Positions 37,142 to 47,701 of a stretch of DNA of 64,000 nt are shown piece after piece (position 1 is the first letter of the stretch; each line of letters begins with the position of its first letter). Source of the stretch: Chitinivibrio alkaliphilus ACht1. Lineage in GTDB: Bacteria; Fibrobacterota; Chitinivibrionia; Chitinivibrionales; Chitinivibrionaceae. The notes beneath the pieces are model-generated. The model searched no databases, was not told the DNA's origin, and saw only the letters and a program-made list of their open reading frames with translations. The DNA lies in contig NZ_ASJR01000001.1 of the NCBI RefSeq assembly GCF_000474745.1, positions 167,729 through 231,728 of the forward strand, given 5' to 3'. The position numbers and the translations under genes were made by a program.

Positions 37142-37374
37142 GGTGAGGCCTTATTGAAAAATGAGTATGAGGGACGATTCTTAGCATATCTACAAGTGAG
37201 ATGAAAAGAGCTTTTTTTTTCAAACCATCCAGACGCATATTTTGAAAAATAACAATAAATAATCCATGAATTGTTAATTATTAAGCCTAAAAAAAAGAAG
37301 TACCCCTCTCTGCAACCATCCTTTTTGTGCGGTACATATTTTCTTCCTCAGCAATTGAACTATAGGAGATATGT

Positions 37375-38748
37375 GTGACCCTTGCCACCCTCTTTGATCC
37401 GGCATTTTTTAAACGAATCCTTCCCGTAGCCCTGCCTCTGGCTCTGCGCCACTTCCTTATCTCATCTCTGAGTCTCATTGATACAGTAATGATCTCCAAT
37501 GTGAGCGAAACATCCATTGCAGCTGTTGACCTAGCAAACCAAATCACCTTTCTTTTTATTGTAACAATGATTGGAATTACAGGCGGTGCGTCTATATATA
37601 CCTCTCAATACTGGGGCAACAAGGATCACCGCGGTATAAAGCGAACCCTGGGATTAACCCTAATGGTGGCCCTTGTTTTTGGGGGGGCAACCAGTCTCTT
37701 CGCGTTTTTCTTCCCTGAGCAAATTCTCTCATTCTATACTGACACTCCTGCAATTATCAGTGAAGGTTCACTCTACTTGCAAATTGTGGCCTTTTCCTAT
37801 GTTCTTTCAGGGATCAGCCTTTCCTACGGCGCAGCCCTACAGAGTATTCGCCGACCAAAACTCCCGGTGCTTATTAGTGTGGTGGCCCTCTCTCTCAATA
37901 CTCTCTTGAACTATATTTTTATCTTCGGAAATTTTGGAGCTCCAGAAATGGGCATTGCCGGGGCAGCCATGGCAACCTTACTATCTCGTATTGTGGAAGT
38001 ACTTCTCTTGGTGTACATTGCGTATCGATTAAAAACCCCCGTGGCGGCAACAGTAAAAGAGCTTACTGCCTTTACAGGGGAGTATGTAACCCGCGTTTTC
38101 AAAACGTCCCTTCCCATTGTTATAAACCAGTTTATGTGGGCAGGGGGAACCTCAATCTACAAACGATATTACGCCCAGCTGGGAAGAGATGCTATTACAG
38201 CTGTGAGTATCTCAGAAAAAACTATCAGTATGTTTATTATTATCTTTTTTGGGACAGCCACGGCGGCATCGGTAATTATCGGTAACTCCATTGGAGAGAA
38301 CAATATGGAGCAGGCTAAACAAGACGGACACCGTATTTTAATCCTTGCCCCCATGGCGGGTATCATTGTGGCTCTTTTGTTCTACGCAATCTCTCCGGTT
38401 GTCCCGACCATTTTTTCTGTAACCGGAGAAATGCGTGACACAACCTTGGTGGTTCTTTCAGTCTTTGCTGTAACCCTTCCCTTTAAGATGTACAATATGC
38501 ATCTTGTTGATGGTGTTTTACGCAGTGGTGGGGATACCAAAGTGGGCATGCTTCTTGATGTTTGCGGGGTGTGGCTTATCGGTATTCCCGTTGCCCATAT
38601 TTCTACCACTTATTTTAATTTTCCCATTGAAGTGGTCTATCTCCTTATTGCATCAGAAGAGCTGATAAAAGCAGTAGTGGGGACCATGCGTATTGCAAGC
38701 GGTAAATGGATACGACGGCTTATCAGCGATAATGAAAAATATGAGTAA
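37375..38748 (+). CDS. MATE-family multidrug/Na+ antiporter (NorM/DinF type)
   Basis: Twelve-helix exporter of 457 aa. Helices occur in two related halves (about 15-220 and 240-445). Family features are LIDTVMISNVSETSIAAVDLANQ (cited as blocks LIDTVMISN and AAVDLANQI), GITGGASIYTSQYWGNKD and VDGVLRSGGDTKVGMLLD. The GTG start lies six bases after AGGAG. The 233-base gap upstream contains only AT-rich sequence and no clear promoter. Cation coupling and substrate are unknown. Confidence 0.88.
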   Translation: MTLATLFDPAFFKRILPVALPLALRHFLISSLSLIDTVMISNVSETSIAAVDLANQITFLFIVTMIGITGGASIYTSQYWGNKDHRGIKRTLGLTLMVALVFGGATSLFAFFFPEQILSFYTDTPAIISEGSLYLQIVAFSYVLSGISLSYGAALQSIRRPKLPVLISVVALSLNTLLNYIFIFGNFGAPEMGIAGAAMATLLSRIVEVLLLVYIAYRLKTPVAATVKELTAFTGEYVTRVFKTSLPIVINQFMWAGGTSIYKRYYAQLGRDAITAVSISEKTISMFIIIFFGTATAASVIIGNSIGENNMEQAKQDGHRILILAPMAGIIVALLFYAISPVVPTIFSVTGEMRDTTLVVLSVFAVTLPFKMYNMHLVDGVLRSGGDTKVGMLLDVCGVWLIGIPVAHISTTYFNFPIEVVYLLIASEELIKAVVGTMRIASGKWIRRLISDNEKYE

Positions 38749-38841
38749 TTGTTGTCAAAAGCTATACAAAAATACATTTCCACAATCTATTTTGAAATTT
38801 GTCCTAGTTTATGAACAAATAATAAACCAAAAGGAGTGAGT

Positions 38842-40089
38842 TTGCTAAAGTCACTTGTTTATATCACCCTTATATTGTCTTTATTCAGTTGTACTGGAGA
38901 GGAGCAGGAACCTATGGGCTATTTTGGAGAAGAGTCTCCCCTTGATTTATCAATTCTTCCCGAATCACCGCACGAGTATCGTCTCACACCAGAACGGGAA
39001 AGTATCGACCGGGCGCCATCACAAAATCCGCCAAACGGCCTCTCAGCGGAAGAAGTACCCCAGTTTATTATTATCGGTTCTGATGACAACACCTGCGCCC
39101 AGGGAATGAACTGGCTTCTTGATCTTATTGAGGGACAGAAAAACCCCGCAGGAAACAATAATCCTGCAACCTTTGACGGAACCCCCCTAACTCTTAGCCT
39201 CTACTGGAACAGTGATAACTCAGGCTACACCTACGATTCTGCACAAATCAAGGCATTACACCGTGCTGTTGCCATGAACTGTGAAGTAGCAAATCATACA
39301 GCACACCATCGCCATGGTGCTGAGCTCAGCAAAGAAGAGTGGATGCAGGAAATGGCCCGTGTTAATAAGGTACTCCTTGAAGCAGGCGTTATTCGCCCAG
39401 ACACCCCCATGGGGTTTCGTACCCCCTTTCTTGAGTTTAATAAATACACCTTTGCTGCTGCCGCAGAAATGGGCGCACTTTACGACTGCAGTACCGTTGA
39501 GGGCGGCAGTGCCGATCAAGTATCCCTAGAGCCCGGCAGCTACCACTGGCCCTATACCATGAACCATCCCATACCGGGATATCCGAGCTCGTGGTGGGAA
39601 GGACAGCTGCAGAAAAACACGCCGGACTATGCCCTTGATGGATCGGAAAAAACTGAAAATCTTTGGCAGCTTCCCTGTTACTCCTTTCTTGCTCCTCACG
39701 ACAGTGTTCTGGGAGAATATGGCATTACGGAGAGTATCCGCGACTATATGAAGGGTGTTGTATCCTGGGATCCTCAAGGGAAAGTAACTGGTCTTGACTA
39801 CAACCTCTGGGCGCCGGGAGATCATGGCGGCTTTGAAATGAACAAAGAGCAATCCTTGGCAACGCTTAAATATACTCTTGATAGAAAATATGCGGGGAAT
39901 CGTGCCCCCTTGACTTTGGGAATGCACTCTCAATTCTATTTTGAAGAAGATAAGTTTGCTAACATTACCAATGAAGAACAGCGGGAAGTACTGGCTGAAT
40001 TTATCGCCTACGCCCTCACCAAGGAGGATGTACGAATTGTATCAGCCATTGATTTTTTCACTTGGTATAAAGATCCAAGGGCCCTCTAA
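38842..40089 (+). CDS. Polysaccharide (chitin-type) deacetylase lipoprotein
   Basis: CE4/NodB-like protein of 415 aa. A lipoprotein signal peptide ends LFSC (Cys about 17), followed by an acidic linker. The domain shows IIGSDDNT, where SDD replaces TFDD and carries the metal Asp, then CEVANHTAHHRHG with the two metal His, MGFRTPFLEFNKYTF and GALYDCSTVEGG. This matches the animal-type chitin deacetylase branch more than NodB. ENLWQLPCYSFL corresponds to LWEIP. The preferred start is TTG at 38842, five bases after AAGGAG; a GTG at 38836 overlaps that site. Substrate: chitin or another N-acetylated glycan. Confidence 0.82.
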   Translation: MLKSLVYITLILSLFSCTGEEQEPMGYFGEESPLDLSILPESPHEYRLTPERESIDRAPSQNPPNGLSAEEVPQFIIIGSDDNTCAQGMNWLLDLIEGQKNPAGNNNPATFDGTPLTLSLYWNSDNSGYTYDSAQIKALHRAVAMNCEVANHTAHHRHGAELSKEEWMQEMARVNKVLLEAGVIRPDTPMGFRTPFLEFNKYTFAAAAEMGALYDCSTVEGGSADQVSLEPGSYHWPYTMNHPIPGYPSSWWEGQLQKNTPDYALDGSEKTENLWQLPCYSFLAPHDSVLGEYGITESIRDYMKGVVSWDPQGKVTGLDYNLWAPGDHGGFEMNKEQSLATLKYTLDRKYAGNRAPLTLGMHSQFYFEEDKFANITNEEQREVLAEFIAYALTKEDVRIVSAIDFFTWYKDPRAL

Positions 40090-40355
40090 TGTCCAATCTA
40101 CGGGGGTTTGAAAAAATACGAGTTGACCTCGCCCTCCCCCTGCTCATGTTGCGGGGACGGCGCGGTATTCTTGCCTGCGCCTACCTCAATCATCACACAG
40201 CGGAGGTAACGGGCGAAGCAATTGCCCTGGTACGCGGGGTACACTCTTTTGAAGAAATGTGCTCTGCCACAGTATTTGCCTGCTCCACGGAGGCGCAGAA
40301 ACAGGGCGTTTTTGTAGGGATGACGGGGGCAGAAGCCCTTGCCTGTTTACGCTAA
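40089..40355 (+). CDS. DUF1805 (YunC-like) protein
   Basis: A small cytoplasmic protein of 88 aa. GRRGILACAYLNHHTAEVTGEAIALVRGV followed by a C-terminal EAQKQGVFVGMTGAEALACL matches the YunC/DUF1805 pattern (key words GILACAYLN, ALVRGV, GMTGAEAL). The family has a known fold but no established function. The ATG overlaps the deacetylase stop by one base (TAATG), so the two are translationally coupled. Confidence 0.8.
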   Translation: MSNLRGFEKIRVDLALPLLMLRGRRGILACAYLNHHTAEVTGEAIALVRGVHSFEEMCSATVFACSTEAQKQGVFVGMTGAEALACLR

Positions 40356-40406
40356 TACCTTTCTGCCAACACTAGAATGTATATTATCTCCTTCTAAGGA
40401 GGTACT

Positions 40407-41072
40407 GTGTTTGTTTTAGATGACGTCACCTATGGGGATATTCTGACCATACCACACATGGAGATTCATGCGGGCTGTCTCACCTGCATTATTGGAGCAA
40501 GCGGGAGCGGCAAAACAACCCTCTTAGGCCTTCTTAATAATATGAAAAGCCCTGACACCGGACGAATACTTTTTCAGGGAGAAAACTTAGAGACCTTCCC
40601 GCCGGAACAACTTCGCCGACGAGTCATGATGCTACCACAAACCCCCGCGGTTTTTCCCAATACAATTGAGGATAACTTCACTTCCGCTCTCTACTACACC
40701 GAACATGACAGCATTCCTAACCGATCTGTCTTTCAAGACCTTCTTCGGGAAACGGGCCTGAATCATCCCCTTGATACGCCTGCACACCAGCTCTCGGGAG
40801 GAGAAAAACAACGTCTGGCCCTTGCCCGAATACTCTTGCTCAAACCGGAGGTTCTCCTCCTTGATGAACCCTCCTCTGCCCTTGACCGGCGCACGGAGCA
40901 TGAGATTATTGAGATGATCATCCAAACCGTTCGTCGGCATAGCGGCACCATTATAATGGTAACCCATTCTGAAGAGGTAGCACACACCTACGGCGATCGA
41001 CGAATTATTCTTGAAAAGGGTGTCATTGTAGGCAATGAAGAAGAGGAGGCCTGCCGTGGAAAACATGATTAG
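40407..41072 (+). CDS. fetA: FetA/YbbL-type ABC transporter ATP-binding protein
   Basis: ATPase of 221 aa paired with a FetB/YbbM permease, a family linked to iron export and oxidative-stress resistance in E. coli. Walker A is IIGASGSGKTTLLGLLN, the signature is QLSGGEKQRLALARIL, Walker B is VLLLDEPSSALD and the H-loop is IIMVTHSEE. The GTG start follows AAGGAGG by four bases. It overlaps the permease gene by 17 bases. Substrate is by analogy only. Confidence 0.87.
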   Translation: MFVLDDVTYGDILTIPHMEIHAGCLTCIIGASGSGKTTLLGLLNNMKSPDTGRILFQGENLETFPPEQLRRRVMMLPQTPAVFPNTIEDNFTSALYYTEHDSIPNRSVFQDLLRETGLNHPLDTPAHQLSGGEKQRLALARILLLKPEVLLLDEPSSALDRRTEHEIIEMIIQTVRRHSGTIIMVTHSEEVAHTYGDRRIILEKGVIVGNEEEEACRGKHD

Positions 41073-41865
41073 TATTTCCCTGCCCCGTTTAGCTGCTGCC
41101 TACGTATTTGTACTACTTCTGATACTTCTGGTACAGATACAGCGCATCGGTGCAACAGGACAAATACTTCTTGCAAATATCCGCATGACTATCCAACTGG
41201 TCTGTGTGGGGTATCTTCTCACAATTCTCTTTGAAAACCCCTCGCCGATTTTTAGTACCATGGTGCTTCTCTGCATGCTCGCCTTTGCGGTGCATACCGT
41301 GTTGGGACGTATTCAACATCAGCTTCCCCTGGGTATCGGAAAAACCATTCCTATTGCGCTTGTCATGGGGTCTTTCACGAGTCTTTTCTTCTTTATTGTT
41401 GTGGTTCTCAACCTTGATCCCTGGTATGACCCCCATTATATTATCCCCTTGGCAGGAATGATAATCGGTAACTCCATGACGGGAATTTCCCTAACTATTA
41501 CGGGGCTATTTACGGGGGTACGTGATAATCGCTCCCATATAGAAACCGCCCTTATGCTTGGAGCAAAACCGGAACGAGTTATGGAATCCATCACTGCCCA
41601 AGCCTTTTTCAATGCAATTCTCCCCACAATAAACTCCATGATGGGCATGGGTATTGTTTTTCTTCCCGGTATGATGACCGGACAGATTCTTGCCGGAGCC
41701 CCTCCCATGCTGGCCATAAAATATCAAATAGCAATTATGCTAGCCATCCTGGGAAGCGTGACTCTCACCGTATTTGTCATGGTCCGCTTGGGGGGTAAAA
41801 GCTTTTTTAATGAACGGGCACAACTGGTCATTCCTGAGCAGGGATCGGGACGAAAAAACCAGTGA
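41056..41865 (+). CDS. fetB: FetB/YbbM-type ABC transporter permease (UPF0014)
   Basis: Membrane subunit, 269 aa with about seven helices. Family motifs are IRMTIQLVCVGYLL, IIGNSMTGISLTITGL and LMLGAKPERVMESITAQAFF (the coupling helix), then IVFLPGMMTGQILAGAPP. The GTG at 41056 follows GAGGAGG by six bases and is preferred; an in-frame ATG at 41035 lies upstream of that ribosome-binding site. It is partner of the ATPase just before it. Confidence 0.88.
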   Translation: MENMISISLPRLAAAYVFVLLLILLVQIQRIGATGQILLANIRMTIQLVCVGYLLTILFENPSPIFSTMVLLCMLAFAVHTVLGRIQHQLPLGIGKTIPIALVMGSFTSLFFFIVVVLNLDPWYDPHYIIPLAGMIIGNSMTGISLTITGLFTGVRDNRSHIETALMLGAKPERVMESITAQAFFNAILPTINSMMGMGIVFLPGMMTGQILAGAPPMLAIKYQIAIMLAILGSVTLTVFVMVRLGGKSFFNERAQLVIPEQGSGRKNQ

Positions 41866-41945
41866 AACACACCATGCTTTGATAAAGCAGATCCTTGATA
41901 TATTTTCCGCCCGTACAGGAGAAGCCCCGCCCAAAGGAGAGTTTC

Positions 41946-42656
41946 ATGAAACGGGATATTCTATTTCGCTCCCCACAGAACGAGATTGCGGAATTTACCT
42001 TCAATGCAGAGGTAACGGAGGTGTTTGATGATATGCTCACCCGCTCCGTACCGGGCTATGGAACGCTCATATCACTTATCGCGCTCTGGGCAAAGGAGTA
42101 CGTACAGGAAGGAAGTAATGTCTACGACCTCGGTGCCTCCCTAGGCACAGCCACGCAGGCCATAGCGCATAATGCCCGCGAGACCTCCTGTACCATCTAC
42201 GCTGTGGATACCAGCACAGCCATGGTAGAAGCCCTCACCAAAAACGTGGCCGGTGCCTACGGTTTAGCACAGGTTGTGCCCCGATGTGAAGACATCTGCA
42301 CCATTTCCTTAGAGCAAGCCTCTCTTACCGTACTGAACCTCACTCTCCAATTCATCCCCCCGGAACAACGGCTTCCTCTCTTGCAGCGCATTTATGCCCA
42401 CACCCTCCCGGGGGGCGTGGTTTTTCTTGCGGAAAAATGTGATGACACCGAAGAGATGACCGAACTCTACTACGCCTTTAAACGGGCAAACGGGTATAAC
42501 AATCTTGAAATCAGTCAGAAACGTACCGCCTTGGAGCAAGTGCTCATACCTGATACAGACACATGTCACCGTGACCGCCTTCACCGGGCGGGGTTTTCCC
42601 GGGTGGAATGTATTTTTCAAGCTCTGCAATTTCGAGGATATGCCGCATGGAAATAG
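41946..42656 (+). CDS. cmoA: Carboxy-S-adenosyl-L-methionine synthase CmoA
   Basis: Makes carboxy-SAM from SAM and prephenate for wobble-uridine (cmo5U34) modification of tRNA, 236 aa. It starts MKRDILFRSPQNEIAEFTFN behind AAAGGAG. The SAM-binding motif is VYDLGASLGTATQAIAHNA, followed by YAVDTSTAMVEAL and LNLTLQFIPPEQRLPLL. SVPGYGTLISLIALWAKEYV is the typical CmoA helix. It overlaps cmoB by ten bases, so the pathway pair is complete. Confidence 0.94.
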   Translation: MKRDILFRSPQNEIAEFTFNAEVTEVFDDMLTRSVPGYGTLISLIALWAKEYVQEGSNVYDLGASLGTATQAIAHNARETSCTIYAVDTSTAMVEALTKNVAGAYGLAQVVPRCEDICTISLEQASLTVLNLTLQFIPPEQRLPLLQRIYAHTLPGGVVFLAEKCDDTEEMTELYYAFKRANGYNNLEISQKRTALEQVLIPDTDTCHRDRLHRAGFSRVECIFQALQFRGYAAWK

Positions 42657-43606
42657 GACACTTCTACGACGACCTGTTCAAGCATCACGCCCACTCCCGT
42701 TTCGGCCGATGGCTCCGGGATATTGAACCGGAGATCACCCGTCGCCTCTCTCCCGATAAAAATAAACTCACAGCCCACCTTCTCCAAGCGTATGCGGCCC
42801 TTCCTGCGGGAAATCCGCACCCTATTACCATTAAGGAAGGCATTGTTACAACAGGCGCTATGGACACCACCACGGCAAGCCATGAGGCCTTACAGCAGGC
42901 AAAACCCTGGAGAAAAGGTCCGTGGAATCTCAACGGTGTCTCCATAGACAGTGAATGGGACTCCCGGGTAAAATGGAACCGCCTTGGTGACATCTCTCAT
43001 CTTCACGGCAAACGTATTCTTGATATCGGCTGCGGTAACGGCTACTACGGCTTTCGAATGCTTGATGCGGGTGCACGGGAAGTTATTGGTATTGATCCGG
43101 GTCTCTCTCAAGTATTCCAGCAACTTATGGTGCGAAAACTTGCAGAGCCTGTACCTTTTTGGATACTCCCCGTCGGGGCTGAAGCCCTTCCAGCCCAGCT
43201 GGACTACTTCGACACGGTGTTTTCCATGGGAGTTCTCTATCACCGAAAGTCCCCCGTGGAACACCTCCAACAAATACGATCGCTCTTGCGCCCGGGGGGT
43301 GAACTCATTGTGGAAACCCTCGTGGTGGATGACTCCTACGGTGAGGTCTTAATTCCGGAAGACCGCTATGCTCAAATGCCCAATGTCTGGTTTATTCCAT
43401 CTGTGGGGCTTTTAAAAAAATGGTTGCGTCGTTTAAAATATGTGGATATTCATCTCTGCGATATTTCCCTAACCACGGAAAAGGAACAGCGAAAAACCTC
43501 GTGGGTGGATACACTCTCCTTACGTGATTTTATCACTGAGGACAGAACCGTGGAAGGCTATCCCCGTCCAAAACGAGCGATTGTGCGCGCCCGACGACGC
43601 GCCTAG
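42647..43606 (+). CDS. cmoB: tRNA U34 carboxymethyltransferase CmoB
   Basis: Transfers the carboxymethyl group from carboxy-SAM to 5-hydroxyuridine-34 of tRNA, 319 aa. WRKGPWNLNGVSIDSEWDSR and KWNRLGDI are CmoB signatures, the Rossmann motif is ILDIGCGNGYYGFRMLDAG, and VFSMGVLYHRKSPVEHL follows. The ATG at 42647 lies nine bases after GAGG inside the cmoA end. It is convergent with the sensor kinase gene, one base apart. Confidence 0.94.
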   Translation: MEIGHFYDDLFKHHAHSRFGRWLRDIEPEITRRLSPDKNKLTAHLLQAYAALPAGNPHPITIKEGIVTTGAMDTTTASHEALQQAKPWRKGPWNLNGVSIDSEWDSRVKWNRLGDISHLHGKRILDIGCGNGYYGFRMLDAGAREVIGIDPGLSQVFQQLMVRKLAEPVPFWILPVGAEALPAQLDYFDTVFSMGVLYHRKSPVEHLQQIRSLLRPGGELIVETLVVDDSYGEVLIPEDRYAQMPNVWFIPSVGLLKKWLRRLKYVDIHLCDISLTTEKEQRKTSWVDTLSLRDFITEDRTVEGYPRPKRAIVRARRRA

Positions 43607-43607
43607 G

Positions 43608-46600
43608 CTAAGGGGAGTCTGTGGATGGGGAGATATGTTCTGCCACCATGGCGGCGAGATCCCGTGTGCGAAACGGTTTATTGAGAAACCCATTTACACC
43701 ATCTTGTTCCAGTTCTCCTAAATACTCCTCCTTGGCAAACCCTGAGGCTACGATAATGGGAATATGAGGGACTATTTTTCGCAATTTCTGAAAGGTCTCC
43801 CGCCCCCCCATGACCGGCATAATCATGTCGAGGATAATCAGATCAATCTCTTTCTGTTTCTCTTCAAAAAGCGTTACCCCGTCCCGCCCATTTTTTGCGG
43901 TGAGCACATGATATCCCAAGGAACCAAGGAGGGCCGAGGCGGTTTTTCGAATAAGCTCTTCATCATCAATTACTAAAATTGTCCCCGTACCCTGAGGCAG
44001 CTCTTCCTCCTGCTCTATGCCGGGGTCTATTTCAGAAAGCACGGGGAGATATATATGGAACACCGACCCCGTTCCCACTTCAGAGTACACAGAAATAGCA
44101 CCACCATGTTTCTGTACCGCTCCATACACCGCCGACATACCGAGTCCCGTCCCTTTCCCCGTTTTCTTTGTGGTGAAAAAGGGCTCAAAGATACGAGACA
44201 TAGTTTCAGAATCCATGCCACAGCCCGTGTCACGAATAGAAATTTTCAAATACTCCCCGGGGGTGAGATCAAAGGAAGATATGGCACAGTACTCTCTATT
44301 AAGAATACAGTTTTCCAGCAAAAAATGGAGTTCTCCTCCCTCGGGCATGGCATGACTTGCATTTATGCCGATATTCATAAAAGCATTTTGCAGCATGGAG
44401 GCATCTCCCACAAGGGTGGTCTTTTCAGCCCTATTTTCTTGTATAATTGTAATGTTTTTATTTACCGAATGCCGCAGGAGGCTAATAGTGTCATTAATGC
44501 TTGTTGCACAATCAAGGGTGGTTTTTTCTGCATTGCCTTTTCGTGAAAAGAGCAGGAGCTTCCGCGTTACATCTCCGGCACGATCTGCCGCAGTGAGAAT
44601 CATTTCACAGCACTCCTTTTGCTCTTGCGTAAGCTCACTTGTTTCCGTAAGCAGCTCTGCGGCCCCCGTAATTCCAGCAATAATATTATTAAAGTCATGG
44701 GCCACCCCACCCGCAAGCTGACCAATAGCCTCCATTTTATTACTTTGATGAAGCTGTCTGGTTAATTCTGCCTGCCGTTCATCCGATTGATGCTTTTCCG
44801 TCATATCAATATGTGTTCCCACGGTTACATCGGTACAACTACCGTCATCACGGCGCAGCGTCTGCCCCCGAGATAAAATCCAGACAATACTCCCATCTCT
44901 ATGTATCATACGAAAATAATCTTCATACATACCCGGCGATCCCTCCGCCAAATAGCGGGAAAAATTTGAAAAAGCACGGGATCGATCCTCAGGGTGGATC
45001 AGTTCCGTCCACACGGTGGAAAGATCAGCCTCCCCCGCAAGAGCTTCCTCCTGGGGTACCCTGCCCAGCATGGTAAAATATTCCGGACTGCACCAAAGCT
45101 TCTCAGTCTCGCCATGATACTCCCAGGCACCAGTATTAGAAACCGCTATAATCGATTTAAACCGTGCTTCACTATCACGAAGCGCCTCTTCTGTCTCCTT
45201 TCGTTCCTTTTCTGTAAAAGAGATTGAGAGCAAGGCCGCCATATGAGTGGCCAATCGTTCATCCTCCGAGGTCCATACGCGATGTCTTCCTGTATGCTCA
45301 AAGCTTAAAAGGGCTGCCAAGCGATCACGCACATAAATTGGCACATCCAGCAGGGAGGTAATACCGTTTCCGTGATAGTAGGAGACAGTGCTGTCTTTGG
45401 TACGCGGATCTGTGAAAATATCATCTACGGCAATAACATTACCCTTTTTATGGCTCTCTGTATACGTTTGAAATTCTTTACAGGGGAGGGTTTCCCCCGA
45501 TGAATGGCCCCCCTTTTTCTGCTCATAGAGATCACTACAAATAATTACGGAGTACTCATTTTCATAGAGCCAGACACTCACCCGTTCCGTGGCAAGAAGG
45601 GTTGCTCCAACCTCCGTTACCTGTTGTACGGCCTTGCGGAAATTGCTTTGAAAAAGCGTCCCCCGTGACATAAGCCGAAGAATAGCATCATTTTGCTGTT
45701 TCAACCGCTGTTCATTTTCACGTAAATCCTGCTCTGCTTGTTTCCGGTCGGTGATATCTAGAAGAATACCCTCATAGCCAATTACCGCTCCGGCATCATT
45801 GCGAATTACCGTAGTGCGATCATCAATCCACCGTATGTCCCCATCTTTTGTCACAAGGCGATACTCCTGGCGATACCGATCCTGATACGCCTCCGTGTTA
45901 CGGGCAATCTCTCGATCCATGACGGATATATCATCGGGGTGCACCATGTCTGAATGTCTCACCTGCCCAGAAAGAAGCTCCTTCTGGGAGTAGCCAAACT
46001 GCTCAATATTTCGGGATACCATGAGCACGGGCCACCCCTCGGCGTGCTTCCATTTTATAACCACGGCGGGACTGTTTTCCACAACCAGATTTGCCTGGTG
46101 AAGCTCCTCGGCGGTTTTTCGCTCCCGTCGTAAGCTTTGAAAGAGCCACAGGATGAGAACTCCAAGGATCCCCGCAAAAATAAGGGCTCCGGTTAAAAAC
46201 AGAATGGTCCGGTGCACCAGATTTTCCTGGAGGGATTGCTGCTCAAGGGCAGCCTCTTTCATGGGGGTAATATCCTGAACGGTAAAAATAACTCCCCGGG
46301 AAAGATCTCCCGGGGCAAGGGGCGTAGAAGAGAGAAGCACATGACGCAGGCTTCCATCTTTATGCTGCCAAATAGTTTCCACCGACCCTGTGCCTTTTTC
46401 GGCAATCTGCCGATATTTTTCATCCCCCACATAGGCAGACTCCTCCGGTGAAGGATAGAGCATATCCGCCTTCTGACCAAGAAGCTCCTTTTCTGTGTAA
46501 CCTGTCACATCACAAATATATTCATTTACCTGAACAATGACCCGATCCTCAACCATGCCAATTCCCGCTGGGGCAATGCGCATAATGGTTTCCAAAAGGG

Positions 46601-47421
46601 CCCGACTTAAGCCGTGATCACGGTCAAACACCCCAAACCACCGATGGTAGATACGATCATATTCACCGCTTTGCTGTATCCGGCGAAACCCCTCATTGAT
46701 ACGAGCTAAAAGCGAGTCATTACCCCATGCAACGGCCATGGCGTACTCTTTTTGTAAAATCGGCTCTCCCACAGGGCGAAGAGAGGTAAGATTTTCTTCC
46801 GCAATAAAACGATTCGCCTGCAGAGACGCAACAATGGCCGCATCCCCCCTGCCCCGCAGCAAGATCACGAAGCACATCACCCATATCCTGTCGGAGAATA
46901 ACCGTGTCGGCCATACTTTTTTCTTCCACAACATCATGAACCACATCTCCTTCTTGAATAAGAATGGCCCGACCGGCAAGATCATCAATACCCGTAATGG
47001 GGGAACCAGAGCGAATATATACGGCATGGGAGATGCTAATTGTGGGGGGAGAAAAATGAACATCCTCAGCCCGGGCTGGAGTGATAAACATGCCGAGCAA
47101 CAGATCTATCTCACCCTCTTCTATTTCACGACGCACCGTGCTCCACGGACCCAGGGAAATATTTACATCAAGATCGATCTCCTCGGCAATTGCCGTAATA
47201 AGATCAACCGTAAAGCCATCGGGATTCCCCATTCTATTAATATATTCAAAGGGGGGATAGGCATGATCCCCCCGGGCAATAATGGTCTGCTCTGTTTCAT
47301 GGGAATTTCCAAGAATGGAGGCACAAAGTACCAGAGCAATACAGAGAGTACAAAGCAATAGCGGTATTTCTCTTCGTGTTGCTTGGTGAGAATGGCTCCC
47401 CCATCGCCAAAACCAGTGCAT
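43608..47421 (-). CDS. Hybrid sensor histidine kinase with periplasmic solute-binding domain, frameshifted at a C6 tract
   Basis: The 5' part encodes a signal helix (residues 19-38) and a family-3 solute-binding domain (GDHAYPPFEYINRMGNPDGF, then GEIDLLLGMFITPARAEDV). The frame breaks at C6 on the plus strand (46844-46849). Removing one base joins DLAAGQG to DAAIVASLQANRF and gives about 1270 aa. Then follow a PAS domain, a membrane helix (TILFLTGALIFAGILGVLIL), PAS, GAF, PAS, HisKA with GGVAHDFNN, HATPase (DTGCGMDSE, GKGTGLGMSAVYG) and a receiver (VIDDEE, LILDMIMPVMGG). Ligand perhaps an amino acid or similar. The output partner is unknown. Confidence 0.85.
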
Positions 47422-47701
47422 AAAGCCCCCCTTTACTCAGCCCGTACAGAGCTATATCATAGTATATCATACGGTGCAGAAAGTGCAATTATATTATTGC
47501 CTTGAGGGAAAGCCCCAAAAGCTGGGCACTCTTTTTCTCAAAGCCGTACTATTTCACGTGATACCAGATACAGTGGCGTGAATGCAGGGTGAGAGAAAAA
47601 TGGAGAGATTGATCGGCAGAGACCCTTGTAATCACCCCCTTCCGCAAACTATCTTAGAACAAAGACAGGGTAAACAGGATATATAACACAAGGCAGGTGG
47701 C

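Noticed and set aside
37142..37374. Possible small gene or regulatory RNA in the gap before the MATE gene
   Set aside because: Only AT-rich sequence with short A and T runs; no convincing hairpin, start or ribosome-binding site.
47422..47701. Possible riboswitch or promoter pair between the kinase and the aldo/keto reductase
   Set aside because: No conserved riboswitch core and no well-spaced promoter boxes could be picked out by eye.
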